Source: Petroclostridium sp. X23 (GTDB lineage: Bacteria; Bacillota; Clostridia; SK-Y3). From it: a stretch of 64,000 nt of DNA. The DNA lies in the NCBI RefSeq assembly GCF_030013905.1, contig NZ_CP124862.1, forward strand, positions 4,529,051 through 4,593,050, written 5' to 3'. A program made the translations under genes and the position numbers. The first letter of the stretch is position 1; the number at the start of each line of letters is the position of its first letter. The notes below the pieces were generated by a model. The model did no database searches, was not told where the DNA came from, and worked only from the letters and a program-made list of their open reading frames with translations. This document shows, one piece after another, positions 44,562-53,852 of the stretch.

Positions 44562-45872
44562 ATGGAAATAAATGAACTTATTATTAATAAAACTGCAAAA
44601 GTCGGAGTTATCGGTATAGGATATGTGGGATTGCCCTTAATCATAAGAATTGCAGAATGCGGGTTTCATGTAACAGGAATTGATTTTGATAAAGAAAAAA
44701 CCGAAAAAATCAAAGCCGGTAAGTCATATATAGAATATATAGACGATAGCAGAATAAAAACATTGGTACAACAAAAGAAACTGGCTGTACAGGAGGACTA
44801 TAATCATTTATATGAGTTTGATGTTATTATTATTTGTGTCCCGACCCCTATAACAAATAATAAGCAGCCGGATTTAAACTATGTTGATATGGCAGTCAAC
44901 GGGATTGCTGAACATTTAAGAAAGAATCAGGTTATCATACTTGAAAGTACTACTTTTCCAGGTACGGTAGAAGAATATATACTGCCTTTATTGGAGAGTA
45001 AGGGACTTCATGTAGGCAAGGATTTCTTTTTAGGTTTTTCTCCCGAGAGAGTTGATCCCGGGAATCATAAGTATGATGTTGGCAACACGCCTAAAATCGT
45101 GAGTGGAATGACTGAAGCATGCTTGGGACATATTTTTTCTTTTTACAGGCAATTCATCAAGCAACTAATTAAGGTTTCATCTCCTAAAACTGCTGAAATG
45201 GCAAAAATACTTGAAAATACTTTTAGATATGTTAATATTGCGCTGGCTAATCAGTTTGCGATTTTATGCAATAGAATGGGAATAAACGTATGGGAAGTGA
45301 TAGATGCCGCTTCCACAAAGCCTTTTGGGTTTATGGGATTTTATCCCGGCCCGGGAGTAGGAGGTCACTGCATCCCTGTAGATCCATTATATTTAATATG
45401 GAAAGCCAATGAGTTTGATTATATGATGACACTTGTTCAATTATCAGATGATATTAACAGTAATATGCCCCATATTATTGTCCAAAGAGTAGCAGATATT
45501 CTAAATATGAAGGGTAAAGCGATAAGTAAATCTAAAGTCTTACTATTAGGTATGTCCTATAAAAAGGATATCGGTGATTTAAGAGAATCACCGTCATTAA
45601 AAATTATGGATTTATTATTAAAGAAAAAATGTGAAGTTTTATATAATGACCCATATATCGATAGTGTAGAAGTCGAGTCAAATAAGTATTATTCAAGGGA
45701 GCTTGACAAAGAATTATTAAATGGCTATGACTGTGTGGTAATACTGACGGATCACAGCATCTATGACTATGAATGGATTGTTGAAAATTGTTCCACATTG
45801 TTTGATACGCGTAACATTCTAAAAGAACTTAAAAAAATAAATAAAAATGATGATGGAATATTTGTTTTGTGA
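44562..45872 (+). CDS. nucleotide-sugar 6-dehydrogenase (WbpA/WbpO/WecC type)
   Basis: ATG 44562 follows CTGGAGG. The 436 residues have a Rossmann motif (VGVIGIGYVGLPL), the substrate segment PTPITNNKQPDLNYV, LGFSPERVDPGN, and catalytic Cys270 in GPGVGGHCIPVDP. This clade oxidises UDP-HexNAc twice to the uronic acid. With the preceding epimerase it could make UDP-GalNAcA; GlcNAcA or ManNAcA are alternatives. A short palindrome (AGACATA/TATGTCT-like) lies in its leader near 44511. Confidence 0.88.
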   Translation: MEINELIINKTAKVGVIGIGYVGLPLIIRIAECGFHVTGIDFDKEKTEKIKAGKSYIEYIDDSRIKTLVQQKKLAVQEDYNHLYEFDVIIICVPTPITNNKQPDLNYVDMAVNGIAEHLRKNQVIILESTTFPGTVEEYILPLLESKGLHVGKDFFLGFSPERVDPGNHKYDVGNTPKIVSGMTEACLGHIFSFYRQFIKQLIKVSSPKTAEMAKILENTFRYVNIALANQFAILCNRMGINVWEVIDAASTKPFGFMGFYPGPGVGGHCIPVDPLYLIWKANEFDYMMTLVQLSDDINSNMPHIIVQRVADILNMKGKAISKSKVLLLGMSYKKDIGDLRESPSLKIMDLLLKKKCEVLYNDPYIDSVEVESNKYYSRELDKELLNGYDCVVILTDHSIYDYEWIVENCSTLFDTRNILKELKKINKNDDGIFVL

Positions 45873-45961
45873 TGGATTGAAGAGTCTTTTAGGATATGAG
45901 CAATGTGAATTAGAAAAAGCATTGTGACATATAAGTTAATTAATAAATGAGGTGAAAGAAA

Positions 45962-48409
45962 ATGGCAGATACAAACAGCGGCTTTTTTATTCAGAGCAAT
46001 TATGGATTTAAAGGAAACTTTGAAGTGGTTGTTCCCAGAAAGGGAGGTGGATTACAGCATTATTACCGCGATAATGATGAGGCCGGTTTTCCATGGTATG
46101 GCCCTTATTGGTATGGTCCTAATTTGATGTTTGGAAGCACAAAAACTGTAAACGGCGCATCATTGATACAAAGCAACTATGGAGATCCAGGAAATTTAGA
46201 GATTGTATCGTGGGAGGGTAATAATCTTCAGCATTGCTATGGGAACGATATCCAACAGTGGAAATGGTATTTTACTACAGTACTTCCTGACGGAGGGAAC
46301 ATTTCGGGTGTTCCGGCTTTAATTCAAAGCAATTATGGGGAACAAGGGAATTTTGAAGTGGTGGTACCTGTAACCGGTGGCGGGCTAGCCCACTGGTACA
46401 GAGATAACGATGAAATCGGGCACCCTTGGTATGGACCGTATTTATTCGGAAGCGGACATGTAGAGGCAGTTGCATTGATTCAGAGTAATTTTGGAAACCC
46501 CGGAAATCTTGAGGTGATTGCGACGATTGGAAATCAATTAGTGCATTATTACCGGGATAGCGGCACACTTGAATGGTATAATACTGGAACAGTTGCAAGT
46601 GGCATAACAGGACAGCCCGGATTCATCCAGAGTAACTACGGAACTAAGGGGAATTTTGAACTGGTTGTTCCTATGGAAAGCGGAGGATTAGGTTACTGGT
46701 ATAGGGATAATGACAGCTTGCCCTATAACTGGTACGGACCAACTATATTCGGTGAAGGCGATTTTAGTGAAGCATCTCTGATCCAAAGTAATTATGGTAC
46801 TATAGGCCAATTGGAAGTAATCGCAAAAAAAGGTGAAGAATATATTCACTATTCCAGACAGGATCAAAGTCCTTGGGAATGGTCTGAACCTACGATTCTT
46901 CCTGAACCGCCCGTGTATGATCCGCAGATTGCCGGAGAGACCAACATAGCTTCTTATGTGTCGCCGGTAGTGGGTGCACATTCTGCGATTTTGTCAGACA
47001 ATAGGAATCTGATGTTTTCATTCTTGGAATTTGCTCCATGGGTGCCCCTCTCTGTAGTTTATCATTATGACAGTGGTAGTATGGAAATGATAGAGACCAG
47101 CCATCATTTATTCTATAGTGGGCATACTTTCCTGAGTGATGGAAAACTTTTAACGGCTGGAGGAAATGGAAAAGACTTGAAGTCATTATATATTTTTAAC
47201 CCTGATGAACAAAGATGGATTTATAAAGGTCCATTGCAGAATGGTCGCTGGAGTCCTACTTGTGCAGGTATGCCGGAAAAAAAGGTGTTTATTATTTCAG
47301 GAACCAAAGGGGAAGGCGGGGATATCTCACCGGATTCTCCTGTGAATAACACATTGCAAATATACGATGAGGCAACGGGGTTAGGAACTGAGAAAGCACT
47401 GCCCTCTCCATTTTCCAGCTATTTTCCACAAGGATTTAACACGATTGATTTATATCCATTTGTTTATTCACTGCCAAATGGAGAAGTGCTGGTGCATTCA
47501 CGCAACACAACAAGGTTTTATGATCCCTCTACCAATACTTGGAGTAATGTAGAATTAAGAACACAGTATCCATTTTCACGTTCGTATCCGAATCAAGGAA
47601 CTTCTGTGTTACTGCCGTTATTACCGGATAGTACTCCGCCGTATCGGGCGCGTATACTTGTTGCAGGCGGCGGAGGAGCAGATCCTGAAAACATAACCCA
47701 GGATACCCCGGCCACCAATACGGTAGAAGTACTTGACCTTGGAGAGATGGCACCGCAGTGGAGATATACCTCACCCATGGAATATCCGCGTGTAATGCCG
47801 GATAGTGTTCTGCTGCCGGATGGGACGGTATTAGTAGTGAACGGCAGTGCATCGGGAAGTGCAAAAGAAGGTAGTGTCGGCATAGAGCCTGTTATGAACA
47901 TTGAGATATATGATCCTGAAACAAAAATATGGACTACTATGTGCACTATGAACGTGCCACGTCTAAATAATTCGACAGCAATACTGCTTAGTGATGGCCG
48001 TGTAATGATCGCCGGGAAAGACGGCGTATATAATCAAACACCTTATCAATATCCGGAATACCGTGTAGAAATGTTCAGTCCGCCATACTTGTTTAGAGGA
48101 TCCAGACCTGTAATTATACAGAATGATGAGGAAACCGGTTATGGTGATTTATTAACGGTTGAAATAGATAATACGGCAGTTGCTGCACAAGATATTACGT
48201 CTGCGGCATTGATCCGCCCGGGTTCGGTCACACATTCCGTAAACATGTCACAGCGCTTTATCGGACTTGACATTACAGACCGTACTTCAACTAGCATTAC
48301 GGTGGAGACACCTCCTAATGCCAATGTTGCACCGGAGGGGGATTATATGTTATTCTTGCTGTCGAATGAAGGAGTCCCATCGATAGCTAATTTCATTCAT
48401 TTGGAGTAG
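45962..48409 (+). CDS. lectin-like propeller fused to galactose-oxidase-fold protein
   Basis: ATG 45962 follows GAGGTGAAAG. Residues 1-310 hold six repeats of IQSNYG-x2-GN-[FL]-E-V (likely a propeller lectin), alternating in two types. Residues about 325-815 match the glyoxal/galactose oxidase fold (Kelch motifs, DUF1929-like end). But the expected cofactor Cys, Tyr, axial Tyr and His appear replaced: Tyr385 in LFYSGHTFL, Ser431 in GRWSPT, Met612-Pro613 in YPRVMPDS; only His758 (VTHSVNM) remains. No signal peptide is visible. It may be a structural or sugar-binding surface protein. Confidence 0.8.
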   Translation: MADTNSGFFIQSNYGFKGNFEVVVPRKGGGLQHYYRDNDEAGFPWYGPYWYGPNLMFGSTKTVNGASLIQSNYGDPGNLEIVSWEGNNLQHCYGNDIQQWKWYFTTVLPDGGNISGVPALIQSNYGEQGNFEVVVPVTGGGLAHWYRDNDEIGHPWYGPYLFGSGHVEAVALIQSNFGNPGNLEVIATIGNQLVHYYRDSGTLEWYNTGTVASGITGQPGFIQSNYGTKGNFELVVPMESGGLGYWYRDNDSLPYNWYGPTIFGEGDFSEASLIQSNYGTIGQLEVIAKKGEEYIHYSRQDQSPWEWSEPTILPEPPVYDPQIAGETNIASYVSPVVGAHSAILSDNRNLMFSFLEFAPWVPLSVVYHYDSGSMEMIETSHHLFYSGHTFLSDGKLLTAGGNGKDLKSLYIFNPDEQRWIYKGPLQNGRWSPTCAGMPEKKVFIISGTKGEGGDISPDSPVNNTLQIYDEATGLGTEKALPSPFSSYFPQGFNTIDLYPFVYSLPNGEVLVHSRNTTRFYDPSTNTWSNVELRTQYPFSRSYPNQGTSVLLPLLPDSTPPYRARILVAGGGGADPENITQDTPATNTVEVLDLGEMAPQWRYTSPMEYPRVMPDSVLLPDGTVLVVNGSASGSAKEGSVGIEPVMNIEIYDPETKIWTTMCTMNVPRLNNSTAILLSDGRVMIAGKDGVYNQTPYQYPEYRVEMFSPPYLFRGSRPVIIQNDEETGYGDLLTVEIDNTAVAAQDITSAALIRPGSVTHSVNMSQRFIGLDITDRTSTSITVETPPNANVAPEGDYMLFLLSNEGVPSIANFIHLE

Positions 48410-48426
48410 CAGTTCGGACATTCAAT

Positions 48427-48462
48427 AAAAATTGCCGGGATTTTAAGTTCCGGCAATTTTTA
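48427..48462 (+). terminator. terminator after the propeller protein
   Basis: AAAAATTGCCGG and CCGGCAATTTTT pair around GATTTTAAGTT. It closes the first glycan operon. Confidence 0.9.
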
Positions 48463-48476
48463 CTGCTATATTATAT

Positions 48477-48625
48477 AAGGTGAATTAAATAATTGGATAT
48501 TGCAAGTCAACGGAACGCCACGGGGGGCGTTCCCTACGAATTGCAAATCATGTATGAATGGAATTCGGTGTTTTATGTAGGGAACGGCCCCTGTGTCGTT
48601 CCGACTCAAATCTTTAATTCAACTT
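48477..48625. repeat. 149-bp palindromic MITE-like element
   Basis: The outer arms AAGGTGAATTAAA / TTTAATTCAACTT and inner arms at 48511-48537 and 48577-48603 (CGGAACGCCACGGGGGGCGT / ...GTGTCGTTCCG) are inverted repeats. GC-rich inner arms in AT-rich DNA and no ORF suggest a mobile miniature element. Confidence 0.7.
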
Positions 48626-48645
48626 AATAGTATAACAAATAGGTG

Positions 48646-50091
48646 TTACTTGAATATATTAAATACTTTTTTCAATACACCATCGTTTTTTTGATCTACA
48701 GATGTCTGTAAAGAAGTACTTTCGTCTATTTTTTTTGTGATCAGTTCCATTAGCAGCGCGTTTTGTGTTCTGATTTCTTTCAGTAACGCAGACATATCAC
48801 TCTCTTTCAAGTGCTGTTTTACTTCTTCCAGAACATTTGCGATTTTTTGATTATCCGCCTTCATTTCATCAAATTTTTCCGATATTTTAACTGGCAGAGA
48901 TTCTGTCGTTGAATATGTATTTTCTAACTGCTGAGATTGTTTGGGGACAACAGATAATTCATTTGTATTATTTTCAACGATATGGATACCAGATATAAAC
49001 TCCTCAGGTTCATCGTCCGGAATTTCAGGAGGGATATTTTGGTAAAAGTCACATGCATAGCTTTCAGGTAATATCAAATCTATAAAATCATCGGCAATAC
49101 CATATAGAAGACGTCCGCTAAAGCTGTGCTTTTCCATATCGTAGTTATTAAGGAATTCCACAAGTATGGATGAAGAATGCTGTGGACATTGTACTGGGGA
49201 AACGCTATTGCATGACAAACCTGAAGATTCTATCTCACATGCCTGAAATTCTCCATCATTCTTCCACATGACCCATATCTTTTTTTCAATTTCGAATATT
49301 ACCGGCTGCAAGTAGGATTGATTGGACATATTTAATGTTATGATCCTGTCAAAACTTTTGTTGTTAAAAGCCTTAGTGGCAAGCTTTTTATATAATAACT
49401 TGAACTTATTTCCGGTGGATGTTGTCCATACCAGATGTAACTGGTTGTTAGTACCGGCGAATAAGTAATAAAAGCCAATAGTTTCAGGGGAACTCACGTT
49501 TTTTTCCGGTGTACTCCATAGTGAAAACTGCATGTGAAATTTTCTGTAGAATATCTGAGTTCCCCGATTTCCGGTGTTCTTATATACTACATGAATATTA
49601 TTCTGGTAGTCTACCGAAGCACAATACGGAGGAAACTCTCTATCGCATATCGTCATCCCAATATTTGCATTCATCCATTTAGAGCCGTCCCACGATTTAA
49701 AGTAGATAGTCCAAAGATTTACATTCATCAAGTTGCTGGCGGCATACATAATAAAAAGTCTTTTATTTGCCACGTGTATAAAAAGGGATTTTACAATATT
49801 TGAACGAAGATCAAAATGGGAGAAAACCTTACTGTTCCATATATTCTCTTTATTGATAAAGTATTTCAGGTCTCCATCTTCGGTTAGGCATAGAATATAA
49901 ATATTATCTTCTTTATCAATAGTTACGTAAAATTCTAAAATTTTTTCATCAGTAATGCTGATCTCAAAAGGCTCTATCTTTTCATTGTTATGTAGTGAAT
50001 ATAGTTTGTAGCATATACCACCTGTTTTAGAGAAGTGAAAATTATAGATGATGCCGCTAGATTTTTTTATCAAAAACATTTTTTGTTGCAA
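48646..50091 (-). CDS. propeller-like protein with C-terminal coiled coil
   Basis: TTG 50091 on the minus strand follows GGTGGTGAG. The 481 residues start with a beta-repeat region of ~330 residues (IYILCLTEDGDLKYFINKEN, NNIHVVYKNTGNRGTQIFYR, NQLHLVWTTSTGNKFK), resembling a propeller. An acidic Pro-rich linker follows (PPEIPDDEPEEF), then a coiled coil (EKFDEMKADNQKIANVLEEV). It has no signal peptide. Similar proteins occur near clostridial spore-surface genes, as far as I recall, but I cannot name a function. Confidence 0.65.
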   Translation of the reverse strand: MQQKMFLIKKSSGIIYNFHFSKTGGICYKLYSLHNNEKIEPFEISITDEKILEFYVTIDKEDNIYILCLTEDGDLKYFINKENIWNSKVFSHFDLRSNIVKSLFIHVANKRLFIMYAASNLMNVNLWTIYFKSWDGSKWMNANIGMTICDREFPPYCASVDYQNNIHVVYKNTGNRGTQIFYRKFHMQFSLWSTPEKNVSSPETIGFYYLFAGTNNQLHLVWTTSTGNKFKLLYKKLATKAFNNKSFDRIITLNMSNQSYLQPVIFEIEKKIWVMWKNDGEFQACEIESSGLSCNSVSPVQCPQHSSSILVEFLNNYDMEKHSFSGRLLYGIADDFIDLILPESYACDFYQNIPPEIPDDEPEEFISGIHIVENNTNELSVVPKQSQQLENTYSTTESLPVKISEKFDEMKADNQKIANVLEEVKQHLKESDMSALLKEIRTQNALLMELITKKIDESTSLQTSVDQKNDGVLKKVFNIFK

Positions 50092-50297
50092 TGGAACTCA
50101 CCACCTTATAAAAATTGAATGTTTACTATATTTATATGCTTATTTTTATAGGACTTTCCTTAAATATTGGATATCTTTAGGTTAAGATAATAGATTTATA
50201 GCATATAATTGATAAAATTTATTTTCAACTGATAGTAACAGATTTTTTCACTAAACATATATTAGTATAAGAGGTGGGTTCAGGAGGTACATAGAAG

Positions 50298-50354
50298 ATG
50301 AAGGAACGATTTAAAGATTTACTGTACTTAAAGTTTTTTCTGATTAATATGTAA
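50298..50354 (+). CDS. 18-residue ORF in a 340-bp intergenic stretch
   Basis: CAGGAGG lies ten bases before ATG 50298; the product is MKERFKDLLYLKFFLINM. It may be a leader peptide for the following gene or chance. Besides it, bases 50092-50431 show only AT-rich DNA with the two divergent promoter regions. Confidence 0.3.
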   Translation: MKERFKDLLYLKFFLINM

Positions 50355-50431
50355 CACTTTAACAGTAAGGCGTATATACTGAACTGAGAGATTATCAATT
50401 AATAATCAATTCATTAAGGAGGCTGCAAGAT

Positions 50432-51085
50432 ATGGCAAAAGATTTCAATGGCATGTACGAAAGAAACTTTGAATGCATACTGGTAGATAAGGTATTTGAC
50501 AGTTGCTTAAAGAAGGCTTGCTTCGATGATATAAAAATTGTACTGCCTGACGGCATAGATCCTAATTTTTGCGACATCGAAGTTTGTTTTGAAAACGGAG
50601 TAATCAAGCCGGGTTCTCTAAAGGTTTTGGACAGCTCAGTACTTCCGGAAGGATGCAAAAGAGTAAAAATGACTGTAGTAATATGCTACATAGTAGAAGT
50701 AACCTGTAATGGTAAGTGTTATGAAATTCCTGCAACACTTCCGGAAATACCTCTTGATATAGTAATGTATCATCCTGATACAAGATGTGAATTTAAATTT
50801 GATATTATTGTTGAAACACGCGGAGAGGTATTGGATGAATTAGTTGAAGAAGGATGCGGCTGTGACGAAGATAGCACCGTAACATTAGCGATTGGCGCAT
50901 TTATTATTCCTAAGGTAATCGGGAGAGTACAACTGAAACTTGATCAGCAATTCCCATATTGTGTTCCACCAAGAGAATGCAAAGATTTCTCCGACATTAG
51001 TGCATGTGATGACTTTGATTCCATCGAATTTCCTGATGACTTCTATCCGGAACAAGCTACCTCAATATATCCTTGTGGAATGTAA
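50432..51085 (+). CDS. Cys-rich protein, unknown (possible spore-coat type)
   Basis: ATG 50432 follows AAGGAGGCTGC. The 217 residues contain about 16 Cys in motifs such as DSCLKKACFDD, EVTCNGKCYEIP and EGCGCDED, but no signal peptide or membrane helix. Cytoplasmic Cys-rich, beta-rich proteins in spore formers are often coat or exosporium components assembled by disulfides; that is inference. It ends with a strong terminator. Confidence 0.6.
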   Translation: MAKDFNGMYERNFECILVDKVFDSCLKKACFDDIKIVLPDGIDPNFCDIEVCFENGVIKPGSLKVLDSSVLPEGCKRVKMTVVICYIVEVTCNGKCYEIPATLPEIPLDIVMYHPDTRCEFKFDIIVETRGEVLDELVEEGCGCDEDSTVTLAIGAFIIPKVIGRVQLKLDQQFPYCVPPRECKDFSDISACDDFDSIEFPDDFYPEQATSIYPCGM

Positions 51086-51097
51086 GCTGAAACAAAA

Positions 51098-51135
51098 AAA
51101 TATCGGTGATGATGTCATCACCGATATTTTTTTTA
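51098..51135 (+). terminator. terminator after the Cys-rich gene
   Basis: AATATCGGTGATGA and TCATCACCGATATT form a perfect stem around a two-base centre, followed by TTTTTT. Confidence 0.92.
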
Positions 51136-51161
51136 AAAACTTTGAAAGTAGGTGCTGATGA

Positions 51162-52301
51162 TTGGTTTATTTGGATAATGCAGCTACAACTTGGCCAAAA
51201 CCATATGCAGTATGCGATGAAATGTTAAAGTGCATGAAAAATTATTGTGCAAATCCCGGCAGAAGCGGTCATAGAATGGCACTGCGTGCCAGTGAAAAAA
51301 TCTATGAGTGTAGAGAAAATATTGCAAAACTATTTGTGATCCCGGACCCGTTGTGTGTTTCTTTTACGAGTAATACTACCGAAGCCTTAAATAAGGGCAT
51401 TAAAGGACTGGTAAAGCCCGGAGACCATGTGATTACTACAAGTATGGAACACAATTCGGTATTGCGGCCATTGAAAAAGCTGGAACAATTAGGTGTGGAG
51501 CTGACCATTGTTAAGGCGGATGCCTATGGAAGAGTGAGTGCGGAAATGGTGGAAAATAGTATAAACAATAATACAAAACTTATTGTAGCTATTCATGCTT
51601 CCAATGTATATGGAACTGTTAATCCCGTTAAAGAAATAGGCAGGATTGCCAGAGAGAAAAAAATAGTATTTATGGTTGACGCGGCTCAAACAGCAGGAGT
51701 ATATCCTATTGATGTGGAAGATATGAATGTTGATATATTGGCTTTCCCGGGACACAAGGGATTGATGGGCCCGCAGGGTACAGGAGGACTCTACGTTCGT
51801 GAAGACCTTGTCTTGGACACGCTGACAGAAGGAGGTACCGGGAGTATGTCGGAAAGTCCGTACCAGCCGGATTTTGTTCCCGACAGATACGAAAGCGGTA
51901 CTCAAAATACACCCGGGATTGCAGCCTTAAATGAAGGGGTGAAATTTATACTTGCCAATGGTATGGATAGTATTATGCAACATGAAAAAGAGCTAACACG
52001 AAGACTTCTTGATGGTCTTCGCAGCATTCCGAGAGTGAGAATATATGGAGATACTACATTGAAGGAGAATGTAGGGGTTGTGTCCATCAATATCGAAGGG
52101 AAAGATTGTGTGGATGTCTCTTCAGAGCTGGATAGTACATATGAAATAGCAACAAGGGGTGGATTGCATTGTGCGTATATAGCACATGAAACATTGGGAA
52201 CCCTTGAATGTGGAACGGTACGGCTGAGTATCGGTTGGTTTAATACAAAAAAGGATATCGATTGGGCTTTATATGCGATTAGCAGAATAGCGAAAAATTA
52301 G
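51162..52301 (+). CDS. class V aminotransferase / cysteine desulfurase-like
   Basis: TTG 51162 follows GTAGGTGCTGATGA. The 379 residues begin YLDNAATTWPKP and have the PLP lysine in FPGHKGLMGPQGTGG, VDAAQTAGVYPID, and a Cys in RGGLHCAYIAHETLG at the position of the desulfurase cysteine. This sub-family (TIGR01977-type) is usually of unconfirmed role. It is separated from the Cys-rich gene by a terminator and seems to have its own promoter or read-through. Confidence 0.85.
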   Translation: MVYLDNAATTWPKPYAVCDEMLKCMKNYCANPGRSGHRMALRASEKIYECRENIAKLFVIPDPLCVSFTSNTTEALNKGIKGLVKPGDHVITTSMEHNSVLRPLKKLEQLGVELTIVKADAYGRVSAEMVENSINNNTKLIVAIHASNVYGTVNPVKEIGRIAREKKIVFMVDAAQTAGVYPIDVEDMNVDILAFPGHKGLMGPQGTGGLYVREDLVLDTLTEGGTGSMSESPYQPDFVPDRYESGTQNTPGIAALNEGVKFILANGMDSIMQHEKELTRRLLDGLRSIPRVRIYGDTTLKENVGVVSINIEGKDCVDVSSELDSTYEIATRGGLHCAYIAHETLGTLECGTVRLSIGWFNTKKDIDWALYAISRIAKN

Positions 52302-52387
52302 TGAATAGTGAACAGTGAATAGTGAACAGTGAATAGTGAACAGTGAATAATGAATAATGAATAATGGACAATGGACAATGTACAATG
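52301..52387 (+). repeat. tandem 14-bp repeats
   Basis: GTGAATAGTGAACA is repeated three times exactly (52301-52342) and then decays into AATGAATAATGGACAATGGA-like repeats. It starts at the stop codon of the aminotransferase gene. It is a simple-sequence array with no coding sense. Confidence 0.9.
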
Positions 52388-52463
52388 AAAAATATAGAAG
52401 GAGTGAAGGATGGAGACGGAGGTGTCGACAACATCTTCTTCCGACTCCTTCACATCCATAGCT

Positions 52464-53609
52464 TCAAAGTGGCTTATCTATAAAAGGACTAAATTGTTGT
52501 ATTTGCGCTATAGTATCCTGGAGATCTGCTTTATTGGTATCTTTTAAAATATTTATTGCTTTTGCCAATATTTCCCCACCATTGGTGGGGATTTTATCAT
52601 AGGCGGATTGATACAAATGGCTGATGGAAAAGCATTGGTCAATGCATTCTTTCAGTACTTGTGTGCTGATATTTTCAATCAGCGGTAAATTACCGGAAAG
52701 CAAGTCGTTCAACAGTTTGATTTTAAGATTTCGCTCAGGAAAATCTCCCGGAAGAAACAGCAGCGGTTTTTTTGCGGCGATACAATCTTGAAGGATGCCC
52801 ATCCCAGGTTTGGATACTACCAATTTGCTAGCGTTGATCAGGTTTATTCCGTTATTAAAAAGTGGAGCCCTGATAATATCCGGGTGAAAGGGAAATCTAT
52901 TATTTTCCAGACTACTTGATATTACAATCCTATAATCTAGTTTTAAATGATTGACTGCACGATAAAAATCATGTAAATCTTTATAAACATTTTCCATTAC
53001 CGCAGAACCGGCATGGATTAAAATGAACTGATCATCAGGTGACAGACCTAAAACTTTATTAACAGTCATTTTATCCATTGTAACTTTCCTCGATATAATT
53101 GGAATAGGTATATAGGCACATTTCATATTCGGTTTGTCCTGGGGGTGTTCAAGGTTTATATGAAAAAAGACATTGTGTCTGGAAGCAGTGCTACTGACAA
53201 GCCTCTTAAATGACGCTGTTTTGTAGTCATCGCTATTTGCAATGTTTATGTCGCCATGGTAGAGACAACTGGTAATGGTTTTATCTGAAAACAGATTCTT
53301 GAGACTGTTTATATTTGAAAAGAAATCATTGATTACTATGGAAGATGTTTTAATCTTGTGTAGTATTCTTTTATCTGTAGTTTTAATTGACGTCTTTAAT
53401 TTTTTCTTTTTTGAACTTACGAATGAGTGATAATGGTATAAATTATATACATTGCAGTTGTGTTTGGATACATTCATATCAATAAAGTTTTTCATACTAT
53501 CGCCGACTAGGCATGAGACTTGTTCATCAGTATATGTTCTTAAATTTTCTACCATTGCTATAAACCTCACAGAATGACCGAATCCGGAGTTTAAAATACT
53601 AGTTATCAT
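52464..53609 (-). CDS. glycosyltransferase, GT28/MurG-like
   Basis: ATG 53609 on the minus strand follows GCAGGTGC. The 381 residues start ITSILNSGFGHSVRF, the Gly-rich loop of UDP-sugar transferases, and have VLGLSPDDQFILIHAGSA followed by NASKLVVSKPGMGILQDCIA, the MurG-like donor-site motif. It stands alone and divergent from the following operon. The substrate is unknown. Confidence 0.75.
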   Translation of the reverse strand: MITSILNSGFGHSVRFIAMVENLRTYTDEQVSCLVGDSMKNFIDMNVSKHNCNVYNLYHYHSFVSSKKKKLKTSIKTTDKRILHKIKTSSIVINDFFSNINSLKNLFSDKTITSCLYHGDINIANSDDYKTASFKRLVSSTASRHNVFFHINLEHPQDKPNMKCAYIPIPIISRKVTMDKMTVNKVLGLSPDDQFILIHAGSAVMENVYKDLHDFYRAVNHLKLDYRIVISSSLENNRFPFHPDIIRAPLFNNGINLINASKLVVSKPGMGILQDCIAAKKPLLFLPGDFPERNLKIKLLNDLLSGNLPLIENISTQVLKECIDQCFSISHLYQSAYDKIPTNGGEILAKAINILKDTNKADLQDTIAQIQQFSPFIDKPL

Positions 53610-53852
53610 AGAAGCACCTGCATTTCATTAAGATAGTTTAATACAATTACTCTAATATATGAATAGGGGATTGTAAAAATTACATCTCTATACACGATAG
53701 AAGAATAACCGTACTGTTTAACCAATTCGCGTATCTTTGCATATTATGTAAAAGGTACATTAATGCTCATAATTTAACGTGTTGTACTAGCTTAGCTTTT
53801 AGTCATCTATAAGTTAATAAATAGGTTAGTTTATTAATCTGGGGGAAAGAAA

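Noticed and set aside
52388..52460. GAAGGAGT / ACTCCTTC pairing as a terminator
   Set aside because: Only eight bases pair across a long loop, and there is no T run.
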